A stretch of 64,000 nt of DNA from Favolaschia claudopus. Lineage: Eukaryota > Basidiomycota > Agaricomycetes > Agaricales > Mycenaceae. The notes under the pieces were generated by a model. The model saw only the letters and a list, made by a program, of their open reading frames with translations. It was not told the origin of the DNA and did no database searches. This document shows, piece by piece, positions 1 through 11,652 of this stretch (positions are counted from its first letter, which is position 1; each line of letters opens with the position of its first letter). A program made the translations under genes and the position numbers. The DNA is taken from contig JAWWNJ010000045.1 of NCBI GenBank assembly GCA_037176885.1, positions 372,001 to 436,000 on the forward strand, given 5' to 3'.

Positions 1-1450
1 GAAGTACGTCCTCCCGCTTCCTCTCCCTTCCTTAACTAACAATATCCCCATGTTCCCTAGCGAGACGCCTTCCCCGTTACCCGTCGTCACCGCTTCCCCA
101 CCGCCGCCACGTTACCAACATTGTGCCGGTATCTCCCGCCATCCCGACACTCCCAAGCCCAAACCCACCAAACCCTTCAGTCCCTCCACCTCGAACGATG
201 CCGCCGCCGCCGCCGACGTCGTCCACGCCACCCTCGTCAACACCGACGCTGAGATTCTCACGTCGGCGCTACGCGCGTCGCCTCGAAAACTTGCACTAGA
301 AAGTTGAATTAAGGTGCGCTTGATGCGCGTCGATTCCCTTCCGACGTGCTTAAACCTGCATTCATGTAGGTTCCAAACCAAAATAAACAAGACTCTTACT
401 CACTTTGACTCTCTAGGAACAATGTCGACCTGCCGCTCGCCCGCCGCACAGAGCACAAACGACGATGCCGCGACCGAACTCGACGAGGAACGACGTGCGG
501 AGGCTGAGGGTGATCTTACATGTACCGGTGCGGCGTTGGAGACACACGAACGAACGGTGCGTACCCCTCGCCTTCTTTCTTTCACCCCTTCTCACTGACT
601 TGTTTTTCCTTCCAGCTGCCAACCCCACCTCCACCTCCGCACCGCCGTTTCGTGACCGAGGCCGCGTCACCGTCGTCCCCGCTCCGTCCTCAACTCCGCC
701 TATCCACGTACGCTATGCAAATCACAAGCCGTCCGTACCAGACCTCGCTACCCCGGCATCCCCGGCTCGCCAAACCCACCCGCCGCCCAACTCCTTGTCA
801 CTCTCGGCGCCCACATCGTCGTCGGGGCGCTACGCGCGCCGACTCGCTCGGAATGCCGCGGTAGGATCGCCCCGCCTTCGCCTTCCCGCACCCTACCGAC
901 AACTTCCCTCCCCTCTCTAGCCACTCTCTTCCCCACCTCGCCGCCGCCGCCCTCCCCGACACCCTCGACTCCGACGACGCTGCAGCGCCCACACGCGACG
1001 ACTGACTCGAAACTGAGCTAAAAATCAATTTCGAGTCAATTCTTTTGCTTGAACTATCAATGAACGAAACATTGTACTCACCCGAGTATGCAGATCAGCG
1101 CGCCCCGCAGCCGCCGCCCTCCTCCTCGTCACTCTCAACGCCGACATCGTCGTCTGGGGCGCTACGCGCGCCGACTCGCGCGGACGAAATGCTGCGCTAG
1201 GCTCAAAATCAGGTGAGTTTCTTTTTCTACAAGAAAAGAAACAGAATAACTTACCTGTCTATACAGCTCAACGGGTCGACGTTTCGCGCTCGGCACGAAT
1301 TCGGGAAGGAAGTTTGAGGCAAAAGAGGGAGAAGATCGGGAGAGCGGGGATTGATGCGCGGGACGAAGATTGAACGACGGAGATGGGCTGCTGGTTCGCA
1401 AAGTCGCAATGAAGTCGATCCCGTCAATATCGTAGCTGCTCTGTACGTAG
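1..1450 (+). other. GC-rich spliced-looking modules, left block (copy A)
   Basis: Three plus-strand introns are visible: 4-60 (GTACGT, CTAAC branch, CCTAG), 557-615 (GTGCGT, CTGAC, TTCCAG) and 1213-1266 (GTGAGT to ATACAG). Between them lie GC-rich stretches in which one module recurs three times, at about 207-289, 778-851 and 1107-1185. Each module ends in the core GGCGCTACGCGCG and, in one frame, reads like VTLNADIVV followed by GALRAPTR. Stop codons and changing frames around the modules argue against a single intact protein. It could be a decayed repeat protein gene or a spliced non-coding RNA. Copy B is 10209-11652. Confidence 0.55.
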
Positions 1451-4200
1451 GTAGTCGAATAAAGTCTTGTTTCCGCTATCTGCCGCTTGAATCGTCAGTT
1501 AAGCTCGATTAACGGCGGCGTACGACTCGAGTGCAGTGAATCAAACGAATCGAAAGAAGACAAGATAAAACTCACCTCCATTGAAGTGCAGCTGCCAATC
1601 CCGGAGGTGCGAGTCAAATTGAAGATTTGGAAGAGATGGATGATGAACTTGTGATGAACCGTGCGCTGAGTTGGTATCAGCGCACGAGGAGAATGAAGTG
1701 GCAAAAGGAAAGCTTACCTCTGGAACTAGAATTCAAGTCAAATCCAACGCGAGTCGAAACGAATCGACTCGCTGGCGTTAAACAAACCGGCAGTTGAGAA
1801 TTGAATGGAAAATCTGGAACGTTGCACATTGTAGTCCAAGACATGATGCTTATTGAAGGACGGTCAGCGTTGACGGAATTCAAGTAAATTGATTATAATA
1901 ACCTGGACTCACCGACAGTTCAAGTGAGTCCGTTGCCAAGAATATATGAACGTGGGTGAAGGGTAAGCAAAGCAAAGCATACCATGAATACAGACGAAAG
2001 GATACAAGTTGAAGTTACTTGAGCTTACAGACTTCCGCTCGAACGCGACTGATAGCTGAACGAGACGGTAACAGATTGAGATATGTATTGAATACAGAAA
2101 GGAAAAGGACCAAGCTCACCTCAGTCTGAACTCGAGAATCGTTGACCTTGAATGTAAGTAAGGAAGAAAGTGAAGGTTAGTGTCAGATGAAGTTCGGCTT
2201 AACATCGTCGCTCACATCTTGGATCGAAGAAGATATGTAATATACTTACTCACCTTCAACTGTGAATGAATACACACGCGCGCGATTCCAGCCAGCATGG
2301 GTTCGACCTTCAAGAACCAAGTCACACGGTCAATAATCTCGTCGTAAGTTATTGAAATTGTGCATACCTGAGACAAAACGAGCATAGTTTCGGCATTGTA
2401 GTTGAAGTGCAAGGAGAGTTGACTGCAGAGCGGCATAGCTTCGGCCTCTGAGGTATACAAATGGGAAGTTAGTGTCGTTTCGTGTATAGAAATAAGTGGT
2501 AGGAAGAGTCAGACATACCTCGTAGCATACCAGCATAGTTTCGGTATCAAGTCAAACCAACGAAAGGCTAGAGTAGATTAAAGTCAGATCGAGTTCAAGT
2601 GCGAATGGATTGACGATGTGCACCTTATTCCAATCCCAATTCAAATGCGACCTTCAGCTTGAAACCAACTCCAGAGTGTGCCCTTCAGCCGGGATAACAG
2701 AGTCACAAAGTTGAACAAAGCTGGACTCACCCCTCCTCGAAACCGACCCACCCTCAATGAAATGAACTCAAAACAAGCTATTCAAGTCAATACTGACTGG
2801 TTCGGTCAAAAACGAAGAGAAAAATGGGACGAAATTCAAGAGTTGGCTCACCGGAGATCCCCGAGGCGGCGCTGAAGTCAATATCGAAGCCGTATGTACT
2901 CAAGTTGTATGCCACTGATGAAGAGAAAGGCTATCTGAGTAGTAACACACGTTGAATATAACAGGAAGCATCGCACTCACCCAGATGAAATCAACCATAA
3001 CTCAACAAAAATGAACCCGACAGTCGTTAACCAAGTCAATCCTAAACGATTCAATCAGCGAACGAACATAAATGAAGGGAAAGTCGGCACACCGAGGACC
3101 CTCGAGACGCGCCAAGTCAATCCAGGTTAGAGTTTGAATAATTTGCTTGAGATGGACATGTCCATTTGAAGGTATAGGTTGAGCGAGACTATTAAAGCGG
3201 TCAGTAATCGTTGATAATGGCGGTATTGGAACGTACTTAGACAGTCCCAGTGTGCATCTCACGAAGCTATTCAAACGGTCAGTCGTTCAAAGTTGAATTC
3301 AATGAGGGACTCACTTACCTCGGATGCACACAGTCGGAATGTACATCTCATGTGGTTCAAGAATGAATAGAGATTGAATGAAAGATCAGTAAACACTCAA
3401 AATGTGCATCTCACGAACCTGTTCAAACGGTCAGTCATTCAAGGGTGAATTCAATAAGGACTCACTTGTCTGCGGTGCACACAGTTGGAATGTGCATCTC
3501 ATGTAAGTTAAGAGCGAATACAAACTGGACGATAGGTTAGTAAAGGCTTGAATCAAAGGAATTGAAGTCACTCACCTGTACAAACTCGTCGAAACATAAC
3601 TTGAAGATCAATTTGGCGTTGAAAGGGTCGGAATCTGAATCTTGTATAGCGAAAGGCACAGCAAAGCGATACTAATTGGAAGGTAAGTAATCGGTTCAAC
3701 GAGAAAAGACGAAAACTCGCTGTATTGAACGAATTGAAGTAGGAGTACTGAAGGATTGAGTACACAGGTGAAACTGAATAGAAAGGGACATACTAGAGTG
3801 TTATTGAGACTAGAATTGAAAGTGTATAACAGTCAGTTGACTGGAAGACAGAGAGGTAAGGTGGAAGTCACAAGAAACAAGCCATCGACATGAGAGTTGA
3901 CGAAGAAGTGCGCGAAGAAGTGCGCCGGGCGAAAGCCGATCAAAGCCGAGAGTCGGGTTGAAGCACAAAAGTGTCGAGTTGAAGGAAAGGAAAGCGAATT
4001 GAAGAGGTATTGAAGTAGAGATGAATATAAAGTTGAATGAAAGTGAAGTAAGGTTGAGTGGTTGAAGGGAGGGAAGTGGGAAGTGGGCGGGAACCCATGA
4101 TCAAAGTCGACGATATGAGCTCACCTATATACCCTCCCCCCGGCCCTCCTACGCAATGCTCTTCAGCAAATCTTCCGCAAATCCACCGGGATCGACAGTC
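1450..4200 (-). other. AT-richer block with many minus-strand splice donors (copy A)
   Basis: No protein gene recognised. Read on the minus strand, the block holds about a dozen consensus donors (GGTGAGT or GGTAAGT type). On the plus strand they appear as ctcacc/cttacc/catacc near 1572, 1714, 1909, 2115, 2250, 2366, 2514, 2727, 2848, 2977, 3318, 3573 and 4121, i.e. every 100-250 bp. The pieces between are rich in tcaagt and gaattgaa. Short similar phrases recur, such as the catagttt/cttcgg pieces near 2386-2550. It may be an intron-rich non-coding transcript antisense to the flanking blocks, or a decayed gene. Copy B is 11652-14402. Confidence 0.45.
3251..3552. repeat. Two-copy tandem repeat, period about 152 bp (copy A)
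   Basis: The phrase TGTGCATCTCACGAA starts at 3251 and again at 3403, and TGTACATCTCATGT at 3340 answers TGTGCATCTCATGT at 3491. This gives an imperfect tandem duplication of about 152 bp inside the minus-strand donor block. The same pair lies at about 13453-13754 in copy B. Confidence 0.85.
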
Positions 4201-5780
4201 CGTCTTGAGAATTTGCGGAGCGGCCGCCATTCAACCGGAAATTGCGGAAATTGGAGAAGACAACGGCGAACTCAGAAATATTCATAAATCAGCAACGAGG
4301 TCCACGGAAATTCCACGCACGTCAAGCATGATTCGTGTGACTGATGGAGTGATATTCAGTGTCGTAACGCCGGGGTGAAGGGGGAGCTGGGCTCGAGAAA
4401 GCGGTGGGGTTGAGATAGGGGTGAATTGCCATTGCGGCGTGAAGACGAGTCGACGGCCTTCGAAACTTGGGGAGCAGTGGGATTGGGTAGTCTAGACAAG
4501 GTTTCAGGTGCCAAGAGTTGGAGATGACAGCATGATACGGCCATGGAAGCGAGGGATACTAAAACACACCGGAATTCATCCGGTCGCAACGCCGCTCCAA
4601 TCGTTCCAGAACCTTCCCCGACGCCACGCGTTTCCGTAACCATTTGATGGTGGAAGTCTTGAGTCATTCCCTGGCGGTACCGCTAGCCCAGACTCCGTTT
4701 TTTCGAAATGCGCGCAAACGCTTGTGTTGCTGTTTCCGGGGTTCCTGGGCAAAAATAGCCTTGCAATTCGCATGAAGCAAAGTTATATGAAGTATTGATA
4801 CGCACATGAGTCACAGAGGACACTCAGCGCAGCAGCAGGAATCGTCGATGGTGGTGGTGAGAGGCAATGTTCGGAATTTCCTGATTCGGACTCGATATCG
4901 ATGATCGCATCAACATCTCTCTTCCGCTCCCCTCACCTCATCTCGTTGAAGGCTTTCTGCCCACGCCCTGTGCGCCTCTGCCAAGCGTCAACATACCGGC
5001 ATAGCGCGCTGGAGGCGGCCCTCAAGCTCCGAAGACCCCGAAAACCGGTGTATCTAATTCCATGGGCCTATTTCGGCAATTTTTCTGAGAATTCTGCGCG
5101 CGCCCACCGCTGGATCTCTGCTGCCGTTACAAGATGCTTATCACTCGGACTTGCTCGTTGCTCTGCTGGCTTTCGTCTTTCGCCGTCTCTGTGGAGTTGC
5201 TTCAAGATTTGAAAACTGGACTCGATTGCTGGTAGGCTATTGACACAGCTGGGCGCTGGCGTCGATGTCAGGATTGGTGTAAATGTTCCCACTTCAAGTC
5301 CGACGCGCGAATCACATCAACGCGTACTTACAATTCGAAATTCATCACAACGTTATCTCCCAAGCCCAGGTCGGCGCCGCACTGATTTCTTTGTCTCCCT
5401 CTAGTTGTACTGCTTGCGCTGAGATCAATCCTCAAGTCTGTCAATCTGCGAGTTATTTACGGGTTGAGAATGCTTAGAAACTCAGAGATACACGTTCAGG
5501 ACGGCCCGACGCAGTGGAGTCCGGCAGGACTTATCGAGTTCGTAAGTTGCTGATTCATTCAAAACATTTTCAATTGGGCTGATCTTGTTGCGACGGAGAG
5601 ACTCAGCCGACGCCGTTCTAGCAGGTTTAGAACTAACACAACCAAACCAACCTTCCTTCCTTTCCCCCACCACCTTCCCCCAAATCTCCTATGCACTCCG
5701 CATTTTCAATTCACCTCCCTCAACCGCTTTAGCCTGTTCTCGTGGCCAAACACCGCCAGCATTGCGTTGATCATACGTAT
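4200..5780. other. Non-coding stretch inside repeat copy A
   Basis: No recognisable gene. A 9 bp inverted repeat (TCCGCAAAT at 4174, ATTTGCGGA at 4211) is present, and short open frames of around 100 codons have no coding look. Copy B is 14402-15982. Confidence 0.5.
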
Positions 5781-5949
5781 TGTCTCCCCGCGAGCGATGC
5801 CTCCAGTGAGTTTTCCCTTTACACTTTTCTCTCTCTTTTGACGTGTTTTTCACCAGAATTTGGCCGCCGGCAGGCTAACCCCGCCCCCGACGTGTAAAGC
5901 AGCGACTCCCCCGCCGTTCCCCGACGTTTGTGCTGTTGCCGTCGCCGCC

Positions 5950-5966
5950 GCGCCGCGTAGCGGCGC
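5950..5966. other. Perfect GC hairpin in module 1
   Basis: GCGCCGC-GTA-GCGGCGC: a perfect 7 bp stem with a 3-nt loop. The same hairpin recurs at 6156-6172 with an identical stem and loop. Confidence 0.9.
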
Positions 5967-6369
5967 TATTGCGTTGACACGACACGACGTATCGACGTCC
6001 CTCAAGTAAGATTTCTTTTGCTTACTTTTTTCACTCAATTTGACGCCTTTTTTCAAAGGTTTTGGCCGCCGGCAGGCTAATACCGCTCCCGACACGTAAA
6101 GCAACGGCTTCCCCGCTCACCTCGCCAACACTGTGCTGTTGTCGCTGCCGCCGCCGCGCCGCGTAGCGGCGCGCATAGCGATGAGTATATAGATCTTCTT
6201 CCCGCGAGCGGGACTTCGAGTAAGTTAGTTATCTTTTGCTTCAATTTTTCTTCCTTTGACATAGTTTGTTCAGAAATTTTGGCGGCCGGCAGGCAAATGC
6301 CCGCCCCCGACGTATACAGCAGCGGGTCTCCAAGCTCATTTGCAAGGCTTTTTTGTCGTCCTTGACGTC

Positions 6370-6386
6370 GCGCCGCGAAGCGGCGC
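6370..6386. other. Perfect GC hairpin in module 3, changed loop
   Basis: GCGCCGC-GAA-GCGGCGC. The 7 bp stem is identical to modules 1 and 2 while the loop changed from GTA to GAA. This pattern would be expected if the stem, and not the loop, is what is kept. Confidence 0.85.
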
Positions 6387-7590
6387 CATCCCCTTGGCAC
6401 GACGTATCGCCGTCCGGCGAGCGGGTACTTGGGTAAGTTCCGTTTTTCTTGCGTTTACGTTTTCTTTCTCTTACGATTTCTTCGAAGGATTTTAGAATTT
6501 ACGGCAACTTTTTCCTAACGTCGGTTAGTCTAAGGTGAGGTAAGTTTTCAGTTCTTTTGTTTCAACTCTTACCTACTCTTACCCAAGCCACCCCCACGTC
6601 GATTACTATACGTATCGCCGTCCCGCGAGCGGGAAGGTTCTCTACATGTGCGTTCATGCTTCAATTTCAAATGTTTTTCATGCTTATTCATGACCTCCCC
6701 AGATCCAAATTTCTCCGCTGCGCGGCCATTGGCAACGCCGTCATCATGCCCCACAATGAAAATTCGATATTCTTGCATCGGCTGAGCGACGCCTGAAGGT
6801 TGTATTCAAGTAAGTGATAGCTGTTGTTCTCACTGTGTTCCCGCCTTGCCTAAACATCTAGATTATTTCTCTTCCGCTGCGCGGCCTTCACCATTACCAC
6901 CACCCCTTCAAATCAGAAATTGGTTTTATGCGTCCGCCGAGCGACGCTTCCGAGTAAGCTACTCCTCTCATACTGCTTGTTTCCTCACTGATTCCAGCGT
7001 CCCAGGAAATTTTCTTCCCGCTGCGCGGGGCACTCCGTCATCACTACCACCAACCCCGGAATGAAAATTCGAGCTTTCGCGTTCCCGCGAGCGACGTGTT
7101 GAGGTAATCGGCATTCAGGTGTGTCCGTCGACTGTTTCAAGCTCTTTTCTGACACTGATCTGGGTCTGTTTTCTTTTTTCTTCCGCTGCGCGGCGCATAC
7201 CATTTCAGTCTCAACACCCCAAACGGCGTCAAATTCGTCAAGTCCGAAAGTTGAACGAATTTTTCTTCGCTGCGCGGCTGAATTGGTGAGTGCGCTACCC
7301 CCTATCTCTGCGATTCAAGATTTGTCTCGTGCATACAGGTGGATTGTTTCGTCTGGGCGGCAGCCGTCAAGTCCCTCGCCTTCTTTCAACATTTCTTCTC
7401 ATTTCCAAGTCTCCCAATCTTCCCGTGCTGTCAATTCGGTAAGCTTCTCCAAGTCTAGCACCTTCTTGCGGACTCTGACGATTTCAAGACCTCATTATTC
7501 ATAGCGGACTTGGAATTTCGGCGAGGTGAGTACTGACTTCAATTTCTCACTACGTACACAATGCAGGGTCTTTACCCCGGTAGTCAGTAG

Positions 7591-9422
7591 CTAGATCTGT
7601 AGATTCTGAGATCCCCGTCGTAGATTAGCGTCGGTAGAGGGTGCCATAAACGGAGCGGGAAACGGGCTTCGTGAGTGGCCAAAAATCAAATTTTTCTCCC
7701 CGGTTGTAGAGTAAATAGGAACCAAATAAAGTATTCCCTTTGAGGAGGAGCGCCGAAAACCTATAAGTCTGGGGTGGGTGAGTCGCTTGCGACCTTGGTC
7801 GCGCGGCGAGCTTAGTCGTGCGGTGAGCGTGTCGGTGGCTGGAAATTTCCTTTTTGGGAAGCAATGAATGTCATTCAAACTAGCTACGACAGACAGCGTA
7901 TATCGACCGACCAGAGTGAGAATCGACGCGAGGATCATGAAAGGCGCATAGTGCCCGATAAGTGTAATCAGTCCGCCAGCGACGACAGATCCAGCGACAA
8001 GTGCAATAACGACAGGAAGGGTATTAACACCGGAACGGGCGGCGGAGTCGCCGTGGATTACCTGGAACCAGATGGGGAGGTAGAATGTTACGATGATGAA
8101 TGCGCCCCCGAGAGCGAAGGCGAAGAGTGAGCTACTCCAGATGCTCCGTCGTAGTAGGATACGAGGCGGGATTGTGGCGCGGTCCTGAGCCACGATTTGT
8201 ATTGCGGTGAATATGGCCATGAGGATTATAAAGGCGATGAGGAGTCCGAGGATGGGAGCAGAGGTCCAGAGATATTTCGAGCCACCCCATTGCAACACAA
8301 GGAGTAGACTTGTGATTGCGGGAATGAATACAAGCGTACCGAAAGGATCGAAGTTCAGTAGTCGTTGGAAGAAGTTTGTAGTAGTGACGATCCGAGTGCT
8401 CGAGTGCTGAATCTTGAGAAGGAATACAACGAGTGACAGCGCGATTCCGCCCAAAGGAAGAGAAAGATAGAAACAGTATCGGAAGGAAAGTTTGTCGGTT
8501 ATGATTCCGCCAATAATTGGTCCAGTGACGCAGCCAATTCCGCCCATTCCGCCAATCATGCCGGTGTACAGCGGACGTTTGGCAAGAGGTACGGAATTTG
8601 CTATGATGACGAGTGCACCTAAACGGTCAAAAATCAGTTCGAAGCCTGACTATGAACGAACTGGAATGGATATTAAGTTGCAGCGCACCAGAGAATATAC
8701 CAGCGTTGCCCACCCCAGCGACAGCCCGTCCCAGTATGAATATGCTCGATGACGGAGCAGCTCCGCAGAGCAAGGTACCGATCTCAAATAGCGCAATGGA
8801 AGCAACGTAGACCCATTTGATTGAGAAATGGGTGTACAGTTTTCCGAAAAGGAGCTGTGTACCGGCGGTGGCCTGTGCAAAATGTACTCAAAGTCAGTAT
8901 TGAACGATGTAGGACTCACTAGTAGATATCTAGAGAGCAGTATCTCAGTCAGTCAATCCGCCCATTGACAAGCACATGAAAAGCTCACGCAGAACCATAC
9001 CATCCAACGTCTTGTAAACTATTGAAAGCGTCCGTAATCTTAGGCTTAGGGATATGAGGCCGGCGTTCTGTTCTGCATCGATACAACAGACTTACAATAG
9101 CGGTACTGATGATCGTGTTGTCCTGCTCATAGAAACGGTCAACACAAACTGATTGTCTGACAAAATCACCAAAACTGACGAGAGCAACCAGAAAACAGGA
9201 GAGTCCCAATGCAATGGTCAGAAGCGCTAGCTTTGCACCTCTAGGGTAGTTTTCTTCCTCTTGAGGCGGCACATTGGCACGATCTTGAGCCCCAATACTC
9301 GGGGTTTCTTTCTCCAGTTTTGATTTCGCCGACTCGGATTGCTGGCAGCCTATAGTTTGAGGGAAGGTCGCCGTCTGGAGACGAGCACCGGAGTCGATAG
9401 CGAAGGCTTTGTCCAGGGACAT
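7591..9422 (-). pseudogene. DHA2-type MFS transporter, 3'-truncated (copy A)
   Basis: A drug:H+ antiporter-2 type major facilitator gene on the minus strand, starting at ATG 9422. Four introns are easily placed because conserved motifs cross them: one splits FLVAL from DNTIISTAI, one splits that from PKITDAFNSLQDVGWYGSA, one follows the latter, and one lies inside FSGALVIIANS. Family hallmarks include DNTIISTAI-PKITDAF, GRAVAGVGNAG and GMIGGMGGIGCVTGP. Homology stops at about 7906 just after PFMILASILTLVG. The frame then runs through repeat DNA to a stop at 7591 with a hydrophilic tail of no family likeness. Roughly the last 150-200 residues, with the final membrane helices, are missing, so transport activity is unlikely. 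Both copies break at the same base. Confidence 0.9.
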
Positions 9423-9710
9423 GGCGGGATCCCCTCCTCAATCGGGCCTTCTGGCATCTCCTCGACGAACTTTTAGAATCATGATGATGTGGTGGGGAAA
9501 AGCCAGTTTCGGCAAGTGCCGCCGTCGGATCAAATTCCGATCTCCCGAGTCCGTTACTTGGACTTCGCCACCACAATCATCCCCGTCGTCTTGTCGTCGT
9601 CCCGATTCTCTGTTGTTCCCTCGCGCACGCATCTCAAAAGTCAAGAAACTCACCATCGCTGTAAGCAGCAGCTTCTTCAAGCGGTAGCTTCTACCGGGAT
9701 AGTGCCACCA

Positions 9711-10208
9711 CGGCCCGTGGGAACAGAATCAAACAAACCATCTTTGGCTCTGACCACGTCAGACGGTCCTTGACGCCACCATGCACGCGACTTTTGTACA
9801 ACAACGACCCCCGCGTCGATAGTCATGCTTGAACCCGACAACATTCCTCCATAGACTTCCTGACCCCACCCAGCGGCTTCCCGCTCTCACCCTCAAACCT
9901 CCTGAGTCCTCAAACCAGCCGTTTCGTCGACACCCCGCCGCCACGCATCCTCACCGCCCCACCACCACCACTAAGACTCACCGACGCGTCGGCAGCAACG
10001 TCATCGACGACGACCGTTTGTCACCGCCTCGTCTCTCGTCTGCCCGCTAACACTCTTTTTAGCGCGTACACCTCACAGCCTCTCCTCCTTCCCACAACAC
10101 CCCACCCTCTCCTCTGCACCCTCTCGACGAACCGCACCCTTCGCCCCGCCGCCGCCGCCGTTCGCCGAGTCGACGCTGAAGTCGACCCGTACATGGTACA
10201 TACCGCTC
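9711..10208. other. Spacer between the two long repeats
   Basis: A 498 bp GC-rich stretch between the two copies, ending in the intron donor GTACGT that starts the next module. No protein gene is recognisable. Its composition and its run-in to the intron at 10212-10268 suggest that it is the 5' part of the same intron-studded unit. The matching part of copy A would then lie before the window start; this is inference. Confidence 0.6.
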
Positions 10209-11652
10209 GAAGTACGTCCTCCCGCTTCCTCTCCCTTCCTTAACTAACAATATCCCCATGTTCCCTAGCGAGACGCCTTCCCCGTTACCCGTCGTCACCG
10301 CTTCCCCACCGCCGCCACGTTACCAACATTGTGCCGGTATCTCCCGCCATCCCGACACTCCCAAGCCCAAACCCACCAAACCCTTCAGTCCCTCCACCTC
10401 GAACGATGCCGCCGCCGCCGCCGACGTCGTCCACGCCACCCTCGTCAACACCGACGCTGAGATTCTCACGTCGGCGCTACGCGCGTCGCCTCGAAAACTT
10501 GCACTAGAAAGTTGAATTAAGGTGCGCTTGATGCGCGTCGATTCCCTTCCGACGTGCTTAAACCTGCATTCATGTAGGTTCCAAACCAAAATAAACAAGA
10601 CTCTTACTCACTTTGACTCTCTAGGAACAATGTCGACCTGCCGCTCGCCCCGCCGCACAGAGCACAAACGACGATGCCGCGACCGAACTCGACGAGGAAC
10701 GACGTGCGGAGGCTGAGGGTGATCTTACATGTACCGGTGCGGCGTTGGAGACACACGAACGAACGGTGCGTACCCCTCGCCTTCTTTCTTTCACCCCTTC
10801 TCACTGACTTGTTTTTCCTTCCAGCTGCCAACCCCACCTCCACCTCCGCACCGCCGTTTCGTGACCGAGGCCGCGTCACCGTCGTCCCCGCTCCGTCCTC
10901 AACTCCGCCTATCCACGTACGCTATGCAAATCACAAGCCGTCCGTACCAGACCTCGCTACCCCGGCATCCCCGGCTCCACCCGCCGCCCAACTCCTTGTC
11001 ACTCTCGGCGCCCACATCGTCGTCGGGGCGCTACGCGCGCCGACTCGCTCGGAATGCCGCGGTAGGATCGCCCCGCCTTCGCCTTCCCGCACCCTACCGA
11101 CAACTTCCCTCCCCTCTCTAGCCACTCTCTTCCCCACCTCGCCGCCGCCGCCCTCCCCGACACCCTCGACTCCGACGACGCTGCAGCGCCCACACGCGAC
11201 GACTGACTCGAAACTGAGCTAAAAAATCAATTTCGAGTCAATTCTTTTGCTTGAACTATCAATGAACGAAACATTGTACTCACCCGAGTATGCAGATCAG
11301 CGCGCCCCGCAGCCGCCGCCCTCCTCCTCGTCACTCTCAACGCCGACATCGTCGTCTGGGGCGCTACGCGCGCCGACTCGCGCGGACGAAATGCTGCGCT
11401 AGGCTCAAAATCAGGTGAGTTTCTTTTTCTACAAGAAAAGAAACAGAATAACTTACCTGTCTATACAGCTCAACGGGTCGACGTTTCGCGCTCGGCACGA
11501 ATTCGGGAAGGAAGTTTGAGGCAAAAGAGGGAGAAGATCGGGAGAGCGGGGATTGATGCGCGGGACGAAGATTGAACGACGGAGATGGGCTGCTGGTTCG
11601 CAAAGTCGCAATGAAGTCGATCCCGTCAATATCGTAGCTGCTCTGTACGTAG
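10209..11652 (+). other. GC-rich spliced-looking modules, left block (copy B)
   Basis: Second copy of the left block, with the same three introns and three GGCGCTACGCGCG-core modules. It differs by a one-base C insertion, an 8-base deletion and a one-base A insertion. These small indels change the reading frames locally while splice sites and hairpin cores stay unchanged, which favours a non-coding or decayed reading over a maintained protein. Confidence 0.5.

Larger units (their letters stand above)
5780..7520 (+). other. Tandem array of exon-like modules with GC hairpins (copy A)
   Basis: At least eight plus-strand exon-like modules of about 100-160 nt are separated by 50-70 nt introns with good GT-AG borders (GTAAGT/GTGAGT donors; CACCAG, CAAAG, TTCAG, CCCAG acceptors). 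The first three (5857-6005, 6059-6219, 6274-6432) are clear duplicates: each starts with TTTTGGCCGCCGGCAGGC-like sequence and carries the hairpin GCGCCGC-loop-GCGGCGC. The later ones (about 6696-7110) form a second family with CCGC-TGC-GCGG near the 5' end, AAAATTCGA in the middle and CCGC-GA-GCG near the 3' end. Stops occur in all frames, so this looks like a spliced non-coding RNA made by exon duplication rather than a protein gene. Function unknown. Confidence 0.6.
1..9710. repeat. Long direct repeat, copy A (left edge outside window)
   Basis: Copy A of a ~9.7 kb direct repeat; copy B is 10209-19908. The match starts at the first base of the window, so the true left edge is not visible, and it ends near 9710, where the two copies run into unrelated DNA. 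The offset between copies moves from 10208 to 10209, 10201 and then 10202. This reflects three small indels: +1 C near 445, -8 near 770 and +1 A near 1020 in copy B. I noticed no substitutions between about 1 and 8125, but I did not check every base. About 18 differences cluster in 8130-8571, almost none fall in 8585-9225, and they reappear from 9227 and become dense after 9480. The unit contains intron-studded non-coding-looking DNA plus a truncated MFS gene. Confidence 0.97.

Noticed and set aside
4174..4219. 9 bp inverted repeat as a terminator or element end
   Set aside because: Too short, with no duplication or further structure around it.
5780..7520. CRISPR array
   Set aside because: Modules are long, unequal and bounded by spliceosomal borders, with no constant short repeat; the organism is a eukaryote.
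7864..8130. Plus-strand frame that differs in length between the two long repeats
   Set aside because: Antisense to MFS exons; the length change only reflects silent changes in the transporter gene.
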